A DNA stretch of 64,000 nucleotides from Plasmopara viticola (Eukaryota > Oomycota > Peronosporomycetes > Peronosporales > Peronosporaceae). The position numbers and the translations under genes are program-made. The DNA lies in NCBI GenBank assembly GCA_001695595.3, contig MBPM02000058.1, forward strand, positions 434,001 to 498,000, read 5' to 3'. The notes below the pieces were generated by a model that was not told where the DNA came from, ran no database searches, and saw only the letters and a list, made by a program, of their open reading frames with translations. Of the stretch, positions 10,657-21,682 are shown one piece after another. Each line of letters begins with the position of its first letter. Within the stretch, counting starts at the first letter, position 1.

Positions 10657-11930
10657 ACGGAATGAGGATTCGCATGGTTGAAGTTCTGCGCATTCCCGGA
10701 CTCGACAGAAGGTTGCTGTCAGTTGGCAAGCTGGCAGAGCGTGGCATGAGTGTGGAATTTTCGCGTTCGTCATGTGTCATTTGGAACAAGAAGCAAGCAA
10801 TTGCGTCGGGCACAAAAGCTGTAAAGTCGTATTTTCTTGACTGTGAGCAAGAAGAAGCATGTCTCGTTGAATATACTGGGGCTGACAATCAGTGGGAGCT
10901 TTGGCATGCACGCATGGGGCACCCCAGCAAGGATGCGCTGATCAGGACACAGCGATTGACCAATGGTATCCCAATTATCAAGCAAAGTGTGGAAAAATTG
11001 TGTGCCGGGTGTTTGAAGGGCAAGCAGACGATCACGGTGTTTCCGTCTCGTTCAATGACAAAGACGACACGTGTGTTGGAGCGTGTTCACACAGATGTCA
11101 TGGGGCCAATGCGAACTATCTCGAAGAGTGGTGCCAAATACATTCTCACGTTTGTGGATGACTTTTCACGATATGTTGCAATTTTTCTGATCAAGAGCAA
11201 GAGTGAAGTTGCTGACAAGTTCAAGGAGTTTCTGACATTATACGAAAACCAGTGGGGTGCACGACTAAGATGTTTGCGATCCGACAACGGAACCGAGTTC
11301 GTAAACAAGAAAATGGCAGGAATATGTCAAGAGAACGGCATTGTACACCAGCGCTCCGTCCTATACAGCCCGCAGCAGAACGGAGTAGCGGAGCGTATGA
11401 ACAGGACAATTATGGAGAAAGCCCGCAGCATGTTACACTACAAGAGCGTATCGACGGAATGGTGGGCGGAAGCGGTAAATACAGCGGTTTATTTAATTAA
11501 TCGCTCCAGCATTACGGTCCATCCTGACACCACGCCGTATGAGCTAGTTTTCAAAATGAAGCCTCGAATGGATCACCTGCGCGTATTTGGTTCGCAAGGC
11601 TACGCTCATATCGACGATGTGAAACGGACCAAACTGGAACCCAAGAGTTTCAAGTGTATGTTTCTTGGCTATGCAGAGAATGTCAAGGGCTATCGCGTGT
11701 TTGACTTGGAGAATGCCAAGATTAAAGTGACCCGCTCTGTAAAGTTGGATGAGCGTGAGGTGGGCGGCATCTACGACACGCAAGAGCTTAAGCCGGAAAC
11801 AATTGTTCAATGTTCAGCATCAAGTGGGATCGTGTCAATGTTCAGCATCAAGTGGATCGACAGTCAGTTCCGGACGATCCCATGGGAGCTGTCGAAGAGA
11901 CAGTCGAGGATGTCGATATGGAGGATGTAA
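10653..11930 (+). pseudogene. Copia 1 integrase region
   Basis: This open stretch continues Pol after the 13-bp deletion near 10650. It holds the integrase zinc-binding motif (HX4H in WHARMGH, then CX2C in CAGC) and the DDE core: D in HTDVMG, D in RSDNGTEF, and E in GVAERMNR, with 35 residues between the second D and E. Integrase joins the cDNA to target DNA. Its C-terminal part is broken near 11812-11845, where a segment present in copia 2 and 3 is replaced by a second copy of the neighbouring TGTTCAGCATCAAGTGG, adding 2 bp and shifting the frame. Confidence 0.85.
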
Positions 11931-13249
11931 ATCGTACGCCAAGCGCCGTTGTACAGCGGCTAATGCCTTCTGAGAGCCCTGTACGAAACGGGCTTGAGCT
12001 AACGGAGTATCATCAACCTTCCCAAGTGCAACAAGAAGATCGTTTGGTGTTTCGGCCTGAATTGGAGCGAACACGAGTAAGACGTGAGCCAGTGCTAATG
12101 CTAAGAAACGGTTCCGATGGTGGAGAGTCAACAGAAGGAAGTGAGGGCCCACCGACTCCAAAGCGTGCTAGGATTGACGAAGATGGACTAATTGCGGAAG
12201 CCTTTCTTGCCTACGCTGTGAATATTGACGATGATATGGACTCACCGACTACTTATACTCAAGCAATGGCAAGCGACGATGCAATGAAATGGCGTGAAGC
12301 AATGGATGCTGAGCTTCGCTCTCACGAAGAGAATAAAACGTGGACATTGCAGCCACGAGGGGAGATTGGACGCACAATTGGATCACGATGGGTATTTGCC
12401 AAAAAGCGTGATCAGAATGGCGCTATCGTGCGATACAAGGCACGACTAGTCGCGAAAGGTTTCAAGCAGAAGTATGGCGTTGACTTTTTCGAGACATATT
12501 CCCCGGTTGCCAACATGAATTCGATCCGAATAATTCTCGCGGTATGTGTTGAATGTGGCTATCAAATGGAACAGCTGGACGTCGACACGGCTTTTCGTAA
12601 TAGCGTGTTGACGGACAACGTTTTTATGGAAGTTCCGCTTGGTGTCGACAATGCTCAAGGAAACATATGTCAACTAAACAAGGCTATTTACGGACTTAAG
12701 CAAGCAGCGAGTGCCTGGAACAAAACAATACATCGTGTCTTCATCAGGAATGGCTTTAAGAGTTGCGGAGCAGATCAATGTGTTTATGTCAAGAGAACTA
12801 AAGAAGGTTTTGCTTACGTTGGACTATATGTGGACGACATGATTATCGCAGCAAGAAGCAGCAAAGAATTAAATTAAGTAAAGGGAGTACTCAAGAATGC
12901 TTTCAAGATGAAGGAGCTTGGTCAGGCGGAATTTATCTTGGGTATGGAAATTGATCACGACAGGTCAGCTGGAATTTTGATGATCAAACAGACTCGCTAC
13001 ATCGATGACGTGGTCAAGCGATTCGGTCAACAAGATGCCAAAAGTGTTGAAAACCCTTGCGTATCAGGATTGGAGCTGTCGTCAAAGCAGTCACCCACAA
13101 CGGAAGAGGGACGGTCGACAATGCGATCAAAGCCTTATCGCTCTTTGATTGGATGCTTGCTGTACATAACGACATGCACTCGGCCTGATATTGCTTACGT
13201 GGTAACGCAGCTATCACGTTTTCTGGAGAACCCAGGACTACAACATTAG
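11846..13249 (+). pseudogene. Copia 1 reverse transcriptase
   Basis: A copia RT (RVT_2 type): GSRWVFAKK, RYKARLVAKGF, QLDVDTAF (first catalytic Asp), YGLKQA and YVDD at 12827-12838 are all visible in order. A TAA at 12875-12877, 12 codons after YVDD, interrupts the frame. The same frame resumes (VKGVLKNAFKMKELGQ) through the RT C-terminus and stops again at TAG 13247-13249, where copia 3 has Trp. RT copies the element RNA into cDNA; this copy cannot make a full enzyme without readthrough. Confidence 0.85.
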
Positions 13250-13809
13250 AGCGCAGCAATTCGAGTAGTACGGTATCTGAAAACCACGCGTCAAATCGGT
13301 ATCGTCTACCGAGAAACTGGAAGCGTTACGGTCAAGGCATACTCGGATGCAGATTGGGGCAGCAACACGGATGACAGACGCTCGGTCTCGGGAATTATGG
13401 TCATGAGTGCAAGCGCACCAGTGGTATTTAAGTCGAAGTACCAGCGGACAGTTGCGCTGAGCTCAGCGGAAGCTGAGTATATGGCTCTCAGCTTATGCAC
13501 ACAAGAAGTTCTTTGGACGCGGGCAATGCTAAAGGACATGGGTCACGAGCAAGTTGAAGGCACACAGGTTTGGGAAGACAACCAGGGTGCGATTGCGTTA
13601 GCCAATAACGCCGGATACCATGCTAGGACGAAGCATGTGGACATCAACGTGAGAACGTGCAAGAAGGACTGTTGAAGATCGAATATATCGACACGAAGAG
13701 TCAGCTTGCAGATATGCTGACGAAGACAGTTGGGACCAAGATGCTTAAGTATCTGCGCGAAGCCACCGGAATCAAGACCAAGTCAGCAACAAAGGACACA
13801 CAGCATTAG
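13250..13809 (+). pseudogene. Copia 1 RNase H region
   Basis: Continues the Pol frame with the RNase H acidic motifs (SDADWG, SSAEAEYMAL, WEDNQGA). A 13-bp deletion near 13648 (after KHVDI) compared with copia 3 shifts the frame and removes the HHFIRE motif. The remnant of the terminal segment ends at TAG 13807-13809. Confidence 0.8.
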
Positions 13810-13822
13810 CGGTGAGTGGGAG

Positions 13823-13968
13823 TGTTAAAAATACACCGCTGAATGCATGTTGAACAGGTGAATGGCTTCAGAGTATTTACAAGTACGTTACAGTTAGTAA
13901 TTACATATGGTTGCCGTTCATTGGTCAAGATAAACATATTCACTTCGGTTTTTACTTTCTTCTCAACA
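13823..13968 (+). repeat. 3' LTR of copia 1
   Basis: 146 bp ending TCTCAACA. It differs from its 5' LTR at six positions; five of the six are shared by the LTR pair of copia 2. It is followed by the AAAAT target duplication at 13969-13973. Confidence 0.92.
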
Positions 13969-15254
13969 AAAATACCGCAGTCTGAAATACAATTTCGTCT
14001 TGTCGTTATGACTCGGTCAAGTTCCACCGGGGAAGTCCGAGTGCTGTCTATAGTTTCAACTCTAAAAGTATGGTAAGTAAAGATCTAGAGGCCGTTTCGC
14101 AATTAAAATTGGCGCTTCTCCTTGCGTGTCGAGGTAGGGTCTGCTTGTATTTTCGGCAAGGCTAGCACACTCAGGTATGATATACCCGTTTCAGACATGC
14201 TAGAACCAAATTGCTTTCTATGTTTTGTGGCCAGATTACTTCAAGTTAAAGGGGTCAGCTTTGCTTTATAATGTAAACGAACCGCAAGTGATTTGGTGAG
14301 AGTATACGAGCTGACGGCATTGCCACCAGCCAGTACTTACACGCGATAATGACGCACTTTGTATTCAATACCGGCATTTCACACACATCAATCGCGTTAC
14401 TTAAAAGTTATGACACGTTTCCGTATGTCATAATACTAGTGTGTTATTGCCCGTCTCATCTAAATTAGGCGAGCAGTATGAAAAAGCCTGAATGTGAGAG
14501 CGACTCAGTCCTCATTACACCATTTCAACCTGACAGCTAGCGCAATGGTTCCCGTGTCTTACTCCAAAGTGAAAGCAGACAGTAATTCGTTGTTATGCAA
14601 CGCGACTGCATGATTCCTTCAGGTTCCGATCGTAAATGAGTAGCGTCCTAAGTAAACCGACAGTTATCTAAATCATTGCATCAGCTTTAGCAGCTGTACC
14701 ACCTTTGAGATTTTGTTGACCATTTCTAAAGCTAAACCAGATACGAAAATTCTAATAGTAATATGTTGTAGAATCACAGCATTGTGCATTGGCGCAATAT
14801 GTGTTGAACTCGTCAAATGGCGCTCCCACCGATCGATGATGAATTTAAAGGCTCTCACGGTCGCATTGATCACTGTTGTGACTAAAATCGGACACACAGC
14901 TTACTAGACGACAGCCGAGGGCTGCTTTAAGCCGATTCGATAACGTTTTGAGACTGCAGCTTTATTTTGCAGTACTGTGAACCTTTGAGTCCATTATGGC
15001 TCCTGATTAATGTGCGATTAAGAGGTGTCCGAGTGCTAGTATGTTGCTTGTCGCGCTTTGACACAGTACTTTGCGTCGAGCCATTTAAAAACGTTCAATT
15101 ATAAAAATTGCTTACGCTTTGGCTTTTCAAGTGCACACCGCACAGTGTTTATACACCCTTTTTATTATGGAGTCACACAGTATTCGTTCACCACCCCATA
15201 TCCCACTTTTTGTGGCACGCCAACACCATCTTCTCGGTATTCAATTGACTGTTG

Positions 15255-15256
<2 letters not shown>

Positions 15257-15287
<31 letters not shown>
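15257..15287. repeat. (AC)n microsatellite, longest in the array
   Basis: 31 bp of alternating A and C. The same site is 13 to 23 bp in the other units, so it is a length-variable marker of unit identity. Confidence 0.95.
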
Positions 15288-15290
<3 letters not shown>

Positions 15291-17301
15291 GAAATGTAGA
15301 AAAGCAGCGCGGATCCGGTGGAAGTCGGAGTGAAAACTCAAGACGAAGGAGGAGCTGAAGCATAGTTTGTAATGACCAAATACGACGCAGAGGAGGACGA
15401 ACATGCGGTAGGGCTGCAGACCGCAGAGGACGCACAACGAGTCCACCGACAGTTGGGCACTCAGAGCTTTGGCTAGGCGAGAAGTTCCTATTACCAAGTC
15501 GGATTGCGTACCAGATCAAGAGATTTCATGAAGTATGTTTACACGAGATACAGAGTAAATCTCGAGACATTCGAACAACAATTCGCAAATATCAACGGAA
15601 AGCTCGTCGTCAATACGTATTGACCGAGAGTTGATACGCAGTGGCTGGCTTTACAAGCAGGCGAATGTCATGTACGTATATGAAGAAGAATCTTAATTGC
15701 GCGAATGTGAATCAACTTGAGAGTTTTCAGAAAAAGGTGGTAACGACGATATTTTGTACTGGTTAAGAGAATGAGCGTAGCAACAGGAGGGTAGTGGGTA
15801 TCGCTGCAATACAATCTTGACAAGCCACGTGGAGAGATGCAGTTGCAGGATGGCATGCTGTCTAAACGCTTTTTAAAGATGAAACCAAGCGAACGTTCTG
15901 TTTTAAGGTAGCTGGTGAAGAATATTTTTTGTCTGTTCTGGATCAAGCAACGACGACGCGAGCACCTGGATCTGTTTACTGCAGAGTTTAGCAGGCGGTG
16001 CAAACTGTACTATCTCGCCTTCTGCTGCCCTAATCAGCTCGCTAGGGTTTACACAATTCCGATTTTCGCTGCTTCTATTGGCGCCGCTGATCAAGGCTTG
16101 AAAGATGACAAGGACAATACGCAGCCGACGAGTTGCATGTGAAGGGAGAAGCTGCGGTCTTTGTTTCGTGAATAATGTGTTTCTAAGTAATTTATTTTCG
16201 CACTCACCCAGCGGTCATATTCGGTGGTAGTGTAAGACACGTAAAAAGGCTTCTGCATCGAATGAGACAATGCTGTTGTTGAGGACACGAAATCTGTTTC
16301 TGCTTGTGTGTATATTAGCGCGTACACCGAGGTCGACAAGACGGATGTTTGTTGATCTTAATGGCGGTCATTCGTTCAGTCTTAGCGTTACCATATACTT
16401 GCGTCGCACCCATTCTGCATTTTTTTTTACCGTGCGGGTCGATAGCGTTCCAATGCATACACAAAGACTGCTCTCTGGTCTCACTTGGATTGCCGTTTAG
16501 TGTGTAGAATTGAGAAGACGCGTTTGCCATCATGTAATAAAGACAACGGATTCTCTCCCTTTTCAAAGCAGCTGCTCACATTTGTCGCATGGACGTCTTG
16601 TCGTGTGGACCATATGTAGATGGTTTATGCGACCAATGGTGCGGCATTGGACCACGCGACAGGTACATAGAATCTAACGAGTTTGCATTATCAAGAATTT
16701 ACTACCGGCATTCCAAGTTTACGAAAGCTTTACAAACATAGATAGCCTACCAGAGTTTTAATTCGCCTCTTTTCTTTCACATCTTGTCGCTCTCATGTGG
16801 TCGTTACCCAGATTGGTTGGCAAACTATCTAAGTAAATAGGATTCTGCAGCTCAAGCACGACCAGGAGCCCACTATTCTTTTCGCACTGCAAGTGGTGAA
16901 GCATGCGTCGATCGTGCGGTTTCATCCTCATTTTAGCTACATTCCTGGCCACTGGTCACGGCGAACCCAAACAAAAGGCTATTGCTAGCCAACATCCCTT
17001 ACCATCAAGAAATCCTGTCATTCGCACTGGTCACGAAGACCCTACCCATCGTGGTTCCCGAGATCATTAACGACAAGTCGGGGAGTAAGCGTCGCGGAAT
17101 TTACCGTTAAACCATGCAAGCAAGACAAGTTGACTCGCCATGTCCCATTCAACATGAGCAGAATAAAACAATCATTTTATCGGCAAAATACCCTACACGA
17201 TACGGAAAATCGTACTGTTTTATTATCAAAAATAATACAATGTTCTTCTGATTTGGCTTACTCATTCAACTCAGTTGCTATATTTTTTGATGGTGAAAAA
17301 T

Positions 17302-17447
17302 TGTTAAAATTACACCGCTGGATGAATGTTGAACAGGTGAATGGCTTCACAGTATTTACAAGTACGTTACAGTTAGTAATTACATATGGTAGCCGTTCAT
17401 TGGTCAAGATAAATATATTCACTTCGGTTTTTACTTTCTTCTCAACA
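17302..17447 (+). repeat. 5' LTR of copia 2
   Basis: 146 bp, TG...CA, followed directly by the same tRNA-Asn-like primer-binding site at 17448-17462. Confidence 0.92.
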
Positions 17448-17489
17448 GGTTAACAGCCGCAACAAGCTCAAGCAACGTTCTCGCCCAAT

Positions 17490-18050
17490 ATGAACAAGCG
17501 CACCGAAGTCCTCCTAGGAAGTGGTAACTATTACCACTGGGAGTTTAACATGAGGATGACCCTGGCGCGGAAGGGTCTCCTGGGACACATCATGGTCGTC
17601 AAGGAAGATAAGGATGTCACGGAGGCGTGGCTGGTTAATGATGCCAAGGCACTAGGCATCATTGCTCAAGGCGTTGAGATCCAGCACCAGACCAAGATTC
17701 GGTCGGCTACGCGTGCTATGGAGGCGTGGGGAACCCTCCGCGATTTCTACAATCGCTCGACTCTTCACAATCGTGTTGTGATGACTCGTCGTCTACATGA
17801 GTTCAAGATGGAAAGTGGAACAAGCATGGCAGAGCATCTGGACTCTTTTGACGAGCTAGTAGTGGGACTACAGACTACGGGAGAGCAAACTGATGAGTCA
17901 CGCCAGCTGGTGGTACTTCTCAGCAGTCTACCTTCGGAGTACGACTTGATTTCGTCGATTGTGGAAAATGCAAGGGACATTTCGTTGATAGAAGTCAAGG
18001 AGAAGCTGCTCAAAGAGTCGGAGAAGCTGCAGAGGAAATGGAAATGCTAG
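17490..18050 (+). pseudogene. Copia 2 Gag, truncated
   Basis: Same start and Gag domain as copia 1. The frame stops after 186 codons because 35 bp are missing near 18037. The deletion joins GAGGAAA to TGGAAATGC and is flanked by short GAAA repeats, as expected for slippage. Confidence 0.85.
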
Positions 18051-18371
18051 AAGATTTAAAGGTGGACGGGACAATGGACGAAAGGGTGGTCCTCCACGCA
18101 ATAACAGCGGATTCAAGGGCAAGTGCTTCAACTGTGACCAGTTTGGACACATGAAGCGGAACTGCCCGGCCGGTAAAAGATTCAACAGCGACGACACAGT
18201 GTTTGCTGTTGGTGAAGGGAAGTCATCAGGATGGCTGATTGATAGTGGAGCAACTTCCCACATGACCCCACACAGGAAGAACTTGTTTAATTACAAGGGC
18301 CTAGAAGCTAGCATCGAAGTTACGATTGCAGACGGGAAGAAATTGCTTGTCAAAGGAGCCGGCACGGTTTG
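18051..18371 (+). pseudogene. Copia 2 CCHC knuckle and protease fragment
   Basis: After the 35-bp deletion the original frame continues with a complete CX2CX4HX4C knuckle (first Cys retained, unlike copia 1) and the protease motif WLIDSGATSHM. It then ends at the 13-bp deletion shared with copia 1. Confidence 0.8.
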
Positions 18372-20591
18372 AACGGAATGAGGATTCGCATGGTTGAAGT
18401 TCTGCGCATTCCCGGACTCGACAGAAGGTTGCTGTCAGTTGGCAAGCTGGCAGAGCGTGGCATGAGTGTGGAATTTTCGCGTTCGTCATGTGTCATTTGG
18501 AACAAGAAGCAAGCAATTGCGTCGGGCACAAAAGCTGTAAAGTCGTATTTTCTTGACTGTGAGCAAGAAGAAGCATGTCTCGTTGAATATACTGGGGCTG
18601 ACAATCAGTGGGAGCTTTGGCATGCACGCATGGGGCACCCCAGCAAGGATGCGCTGATCAGGACACAGCGATTGACCAATGGTATCCCAATTATCAAGCA
18701 AAGTGTGGAAAAATTGTGTGCCGGGTGTTTGAAGGGCAAGCAGACGATCACGGTGTTTCCGTCTCGTTCAATGACAAAGACGACACGTGTGTTGGAGCGT
18801 GTTCACACAGATGTCATGGGGCCAATGCGAACTATCTCGAAGAGTGGTGCCAAATACATTCTCACGTTTGTGGATGACTTTTCACGATATGTTGCAATTT
18901 TTCTGATCAAGAGCAAGAGTGAAGTTGCTGACAAGTTCAAGGAGTTTCTGACATTATACGAAAACCAGTGGGGTGCACGACTAAGATGTTTGCGATCCGA
19001 CAACGGAACCGAGTTCGTAAACAAGAAAATGGCAGGAATATGTCAAGAGAACGGCATTGTACACCAGCGCTCCGTCCTATACAGCCCGCAGCAGAACGGA
19101 GTAGCGGAGCGTATGAACAGGACAATTATGGAGAAAGCCCGCAGCATGTTACACTACAAGAGCGTATCGACGGAATGGTGGGCGGAAGCGGTAAATACAG
19201 CGGTTTATTTAATTAATCGCTCCAGCAATACGGTCCATCCTGACACCACGCCGTATGAGCTAGTTTTCAAAATGAAGCCTCGAATGGATCACCTGCGCGT
19301 ATTTGGTTCGCAAGGCTACGCTCATATCGACGATGTGAAACGGACCAAACTGGAACCCAAGAGTTTCAAGTGTATGTTTCTTGGCTATGCAGAGAATGTC
19401 AAGGGCTATCGCGTGTTTGACTTGGAGAATGCCAAGATTAAAGTGACCCGCTCTGTAAAGTTGGATGAGCGTGAGGTGGGCGGCATCTACGACACGCAAG
19501 AGCTTAAGCCGGAAACAATTGTTCAAGTAGTTAAGGATGGTGATGAAGTCAATGTTCAGCATCAAGTGGATCGACAGTCAGTTCCGGACGATCCCATGGG
19601 AGCTGTCGAAGAGACAGTCGAGGATGTCGATATGGAGGATGTAAATCGTACGCCAAGCGCCGTTGTACAGCGGCTAATGCCTTCTGAGAGCCCTGTACGA
19701 AACGGGCTTGAGCTAACGGAGTATCATCAACCTTCCCAAGTGCAACAAGAAGATCGTTTGGTGTTTCGGCCTGAATTGGAGCGAACACGAGTAAGACGTG
19801 AGCCAGTGCTAATGCTAAGAAACGGTTCCGATGGTGGAGAGTCAACAGAAGGAAGTGAGGGCCCACCGACTCCAAAGCGTGCTAGGATTGACGAAGATGG
19901 ACTAATTGCGGAAGCCTTTCTTGCCTACGCTGTGAATATTGACGATGATATGGACTCACCGACTACTTATACTCAAGCAATGGCAAGCGACGATGCAATG
20001 AAATGGCGTGAAGCAATGGATGCTGAGCTTCGCTCTCACGAAGAGAATAAAACGTGGACATTGCAGCCACGAGGGGAGATTGGACGCACAATTGGATCAC
20101 GATGGGTATTTGCCAAAAAGCGTGATCAGAATGGCGCTATCGTGCGATACAAGGCACGACTAGTCGCGAAAGGTTTCAAGCAGAAGTATGGCGTTGACTT
20201 TTTCGAGACATATTCCCCGGTTGCCAACATGAATTCGATCCGAATAATTCTCGCGGTATGTGTTGAATGTGGCTATCAAATGGAACAGCTGGACGTCGAC
20301 ACGGCTTTTCGTAATAGCGTGTTGACGGACAACGTTTTTATGGAAGTTCCGCTTGGTGTCGACAATGCTCAAGGAAACATATGTCAACTAAACAAGGCTA
20401 TTTACGGACTTAAGCAAGCAGCGAGTGCCTGGAACAAAACAATACATCGTGTCTTCATCAGGAATGGCTTTAAGAGTTGCGGAGCAGATCAATGTGTTTA
20501 TGTCAAGAGAACTAAAGAAGGTTTTGCTTACGTTGGACTATATGTGGACGACATGATTATCGCAGCAAGAAGCAGCAAAGAATTAAATTAA
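18369..20591 (+). pseudogene. Copia 2 integrase-reverse transcriptase
   Basis: A single open stretch of 740 codons with the integrase HHCC and DDE motifs, the spacer (EETVEDVDMEDV and the PPTPKRARIDEDG nuclear-signal-like segment) and RT through YVDD (20541-20552). It ends at the TAA shared by all three copies (20589-20591). Unlike copia 1, the integrase C-terminus is undamaged. Confidence 0.88.
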
Positions 20592-21525
20592 GTAAAGGGA
20601 GTACTCAAGAATGCTTTCAAGATGAAGGAGCTTGGTCAGGCGGAATTTATTTTGGGTATGGAAATTGATCACGACAGGTCAGCTGGAATTTTGATGATCA
20701 AACAGACTCGCTACATCGATGACGTGGTCAAGCGATTCGGTCAACAAGATGCCAAAAGTGTTGAAAACCCTTGCGTATCAGGATTGGAGCTGTCGTCAAA
20801 GCAGTCACCCACAACGGAAGAGGGACGGTCGACAATGCGATCAAAGCCTTATCGCTCTTTGATTGGATGCTTGCTGTACATAACGACATGCACTCGGCCT
20901 GATATTGCTTACGTGGTAACGCAGCTATCACGTTTTCTGGAGAACCCAGGACTACAACATTAGAGCGCAGCAATTCGAGTAGTACGGTATCTGAAGACCA
21001 CGCGTCAAATCGGTATCGTCTACCGAGAAACTGGAAGCGTTACGGTCAAGGCATACTCGGATGCAGATTGGGGCAGCAACACGGATGACAGACGCTCGGT
21101 CTCGAGAATTATGGTCATGATTGCAAGCGCACCAGTGGTATTTAGGTCGAAGTACCAGCGGACAGTTGCGCTGAGCTCAGCGGAAGCTGAGTATATGGCT
21201 CTCAGCTTATGCACACAAGAAGTTCTTTGGACGCGGGCAATGCTAAAGGACATGGGTCACGAGCAAGTTGAAGGCACACAGGTTTGGGAAGACAACCAGG
21301 GTGCGATTGCGTTAGCCAATAACGCCGGATAACATGCTAGGACGAAGCATGTGGACACCAACGTGAGAACGTGCAAGAAGGACTGTTGAAGATCGAATAT
21401 ATCGACACGAAGAGTCAGCTTGCAGATATGCTGACGAAGGCAGTTGGGACCAAGATGCTTAAGTATCTGCGCGAAGCCACCGGAATCAAGACCAAGTCAG
21501 CAACAAAGGACACACAACATTAGCG
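20592..21525 (+). pseudogene. Copia 2 RT C-terminus and RNase H, broken
   Basis: The same frame continues (MKELGQAEFILGMEI) and meets TAG at 20961-20963. It then carries the RNase H motifs SDADWG, AEAEYM and WEDNQGA, and meets TAA at 21330-21332 (Tyr in the other copies) and the 13-bp deletion near 21360. GIM has become RIM near 21105. Confidence 0.8.
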
Positions 21526-21536
21526 GTGAGTGGGAG

Positions 21537-21682
21537 TGTTAAAATTACACCGCTGAATGCATGTTGAACAGGTGAATGGCTTCAGAGTATTTACAAGTAC
21601 GTTACAGTTAGTAATTACATATGGTTGCCGTTCATTGGTCAAGATAAACATATTCACTTCGGTTTTTACTTTCTTCTCAACA
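21537..21682 (+). repeat. 3' LTR of copia 2
   Basis: 146 bp. It differs from its 5' LTR at five positions, all also seen between the LTRs of copia 1. Confidence 0.92.

Larger units (their letters stand above)
9551..13968 (+). mobile_element. Ty1/copia LTR retrotransposon 1 (degenerate)
   Basis: A 4418-bp element with two 146-bp LTRs (TG...CA ends), a 5-bp target duplication AAAAT, a primer-binding site at 9697-9711 and a purine-rich tract GGTGAGTGGGAG at 13811-13822. The domain order Gag, CCHC, protease, integrase, reverse transcriptase, RNase H defines Ty1/copia, since integrase lies before RT. The LTRs differ at 6 of 146 positions. It is not autonomous, with frameshifts near 10650 and 11820, stops at 12875 and 13247, and a 13-bp deletion near 13648. 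It is essentially the same insertion as copia 2. Confidence 0.95.
9152..14011 (+). pseudogene. Secreted effector-like fossil, unit 3 (split by copia 1)
   Basis: The signal-peptide frame 9152-9319 is intact (55 codons; Phe for Ile at residue 8). After the +2 lesion the downstream frame is open without stops for over 200 bp up to the retrotransposon: it reads CAA where most units have TAA, and ATA at the second stop site. The copia element then breaks it at 9550, and about 40 bp of the 3' end resume at 13969 and end at TGA 14009-14011. Apart from the +2 lesion and the insertion, the 5' part of this copy is open, which is the best support that the tail was once coding. Confidence 0.4.
6606..14348 (+). 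repeat. Tandem unit 3, carrying copia element 1
   Basis: A unit of 7743 bp: about 3.3 kb of repeat plus a 4418-bp copia insertion and its target duplication. The (CA)n run is 7510-7532. Outside the element the unit resembles units 4 and 5. The element sits near the 3' end of the effector-like fossil. From 14012 to 14348 nothing is recognised. Confidence 0.95.
17302..21682 (+). mobile_element. Ty1/copia LTR retrotransposon 2 (degenerate)
   Basis: 4381 bp, with LTRs 17302-17447 and 21537-21682 and AAAAT target duplications at 17297-17301 and 21683-21687. It sits at exactly the unit position of copia 1, with the same target duplication and five shared LTR differences, so it is the same insertion copied with the unit. 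Private damage: a 35-bp deletion near 18037 in Gag and a stop at 21330. Shared damage with copia 1: a 13-bp deletion near 18367, TAA 20589, TAG 20961 and a 13-bp deletion near 21360. Confidence 0.95.
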
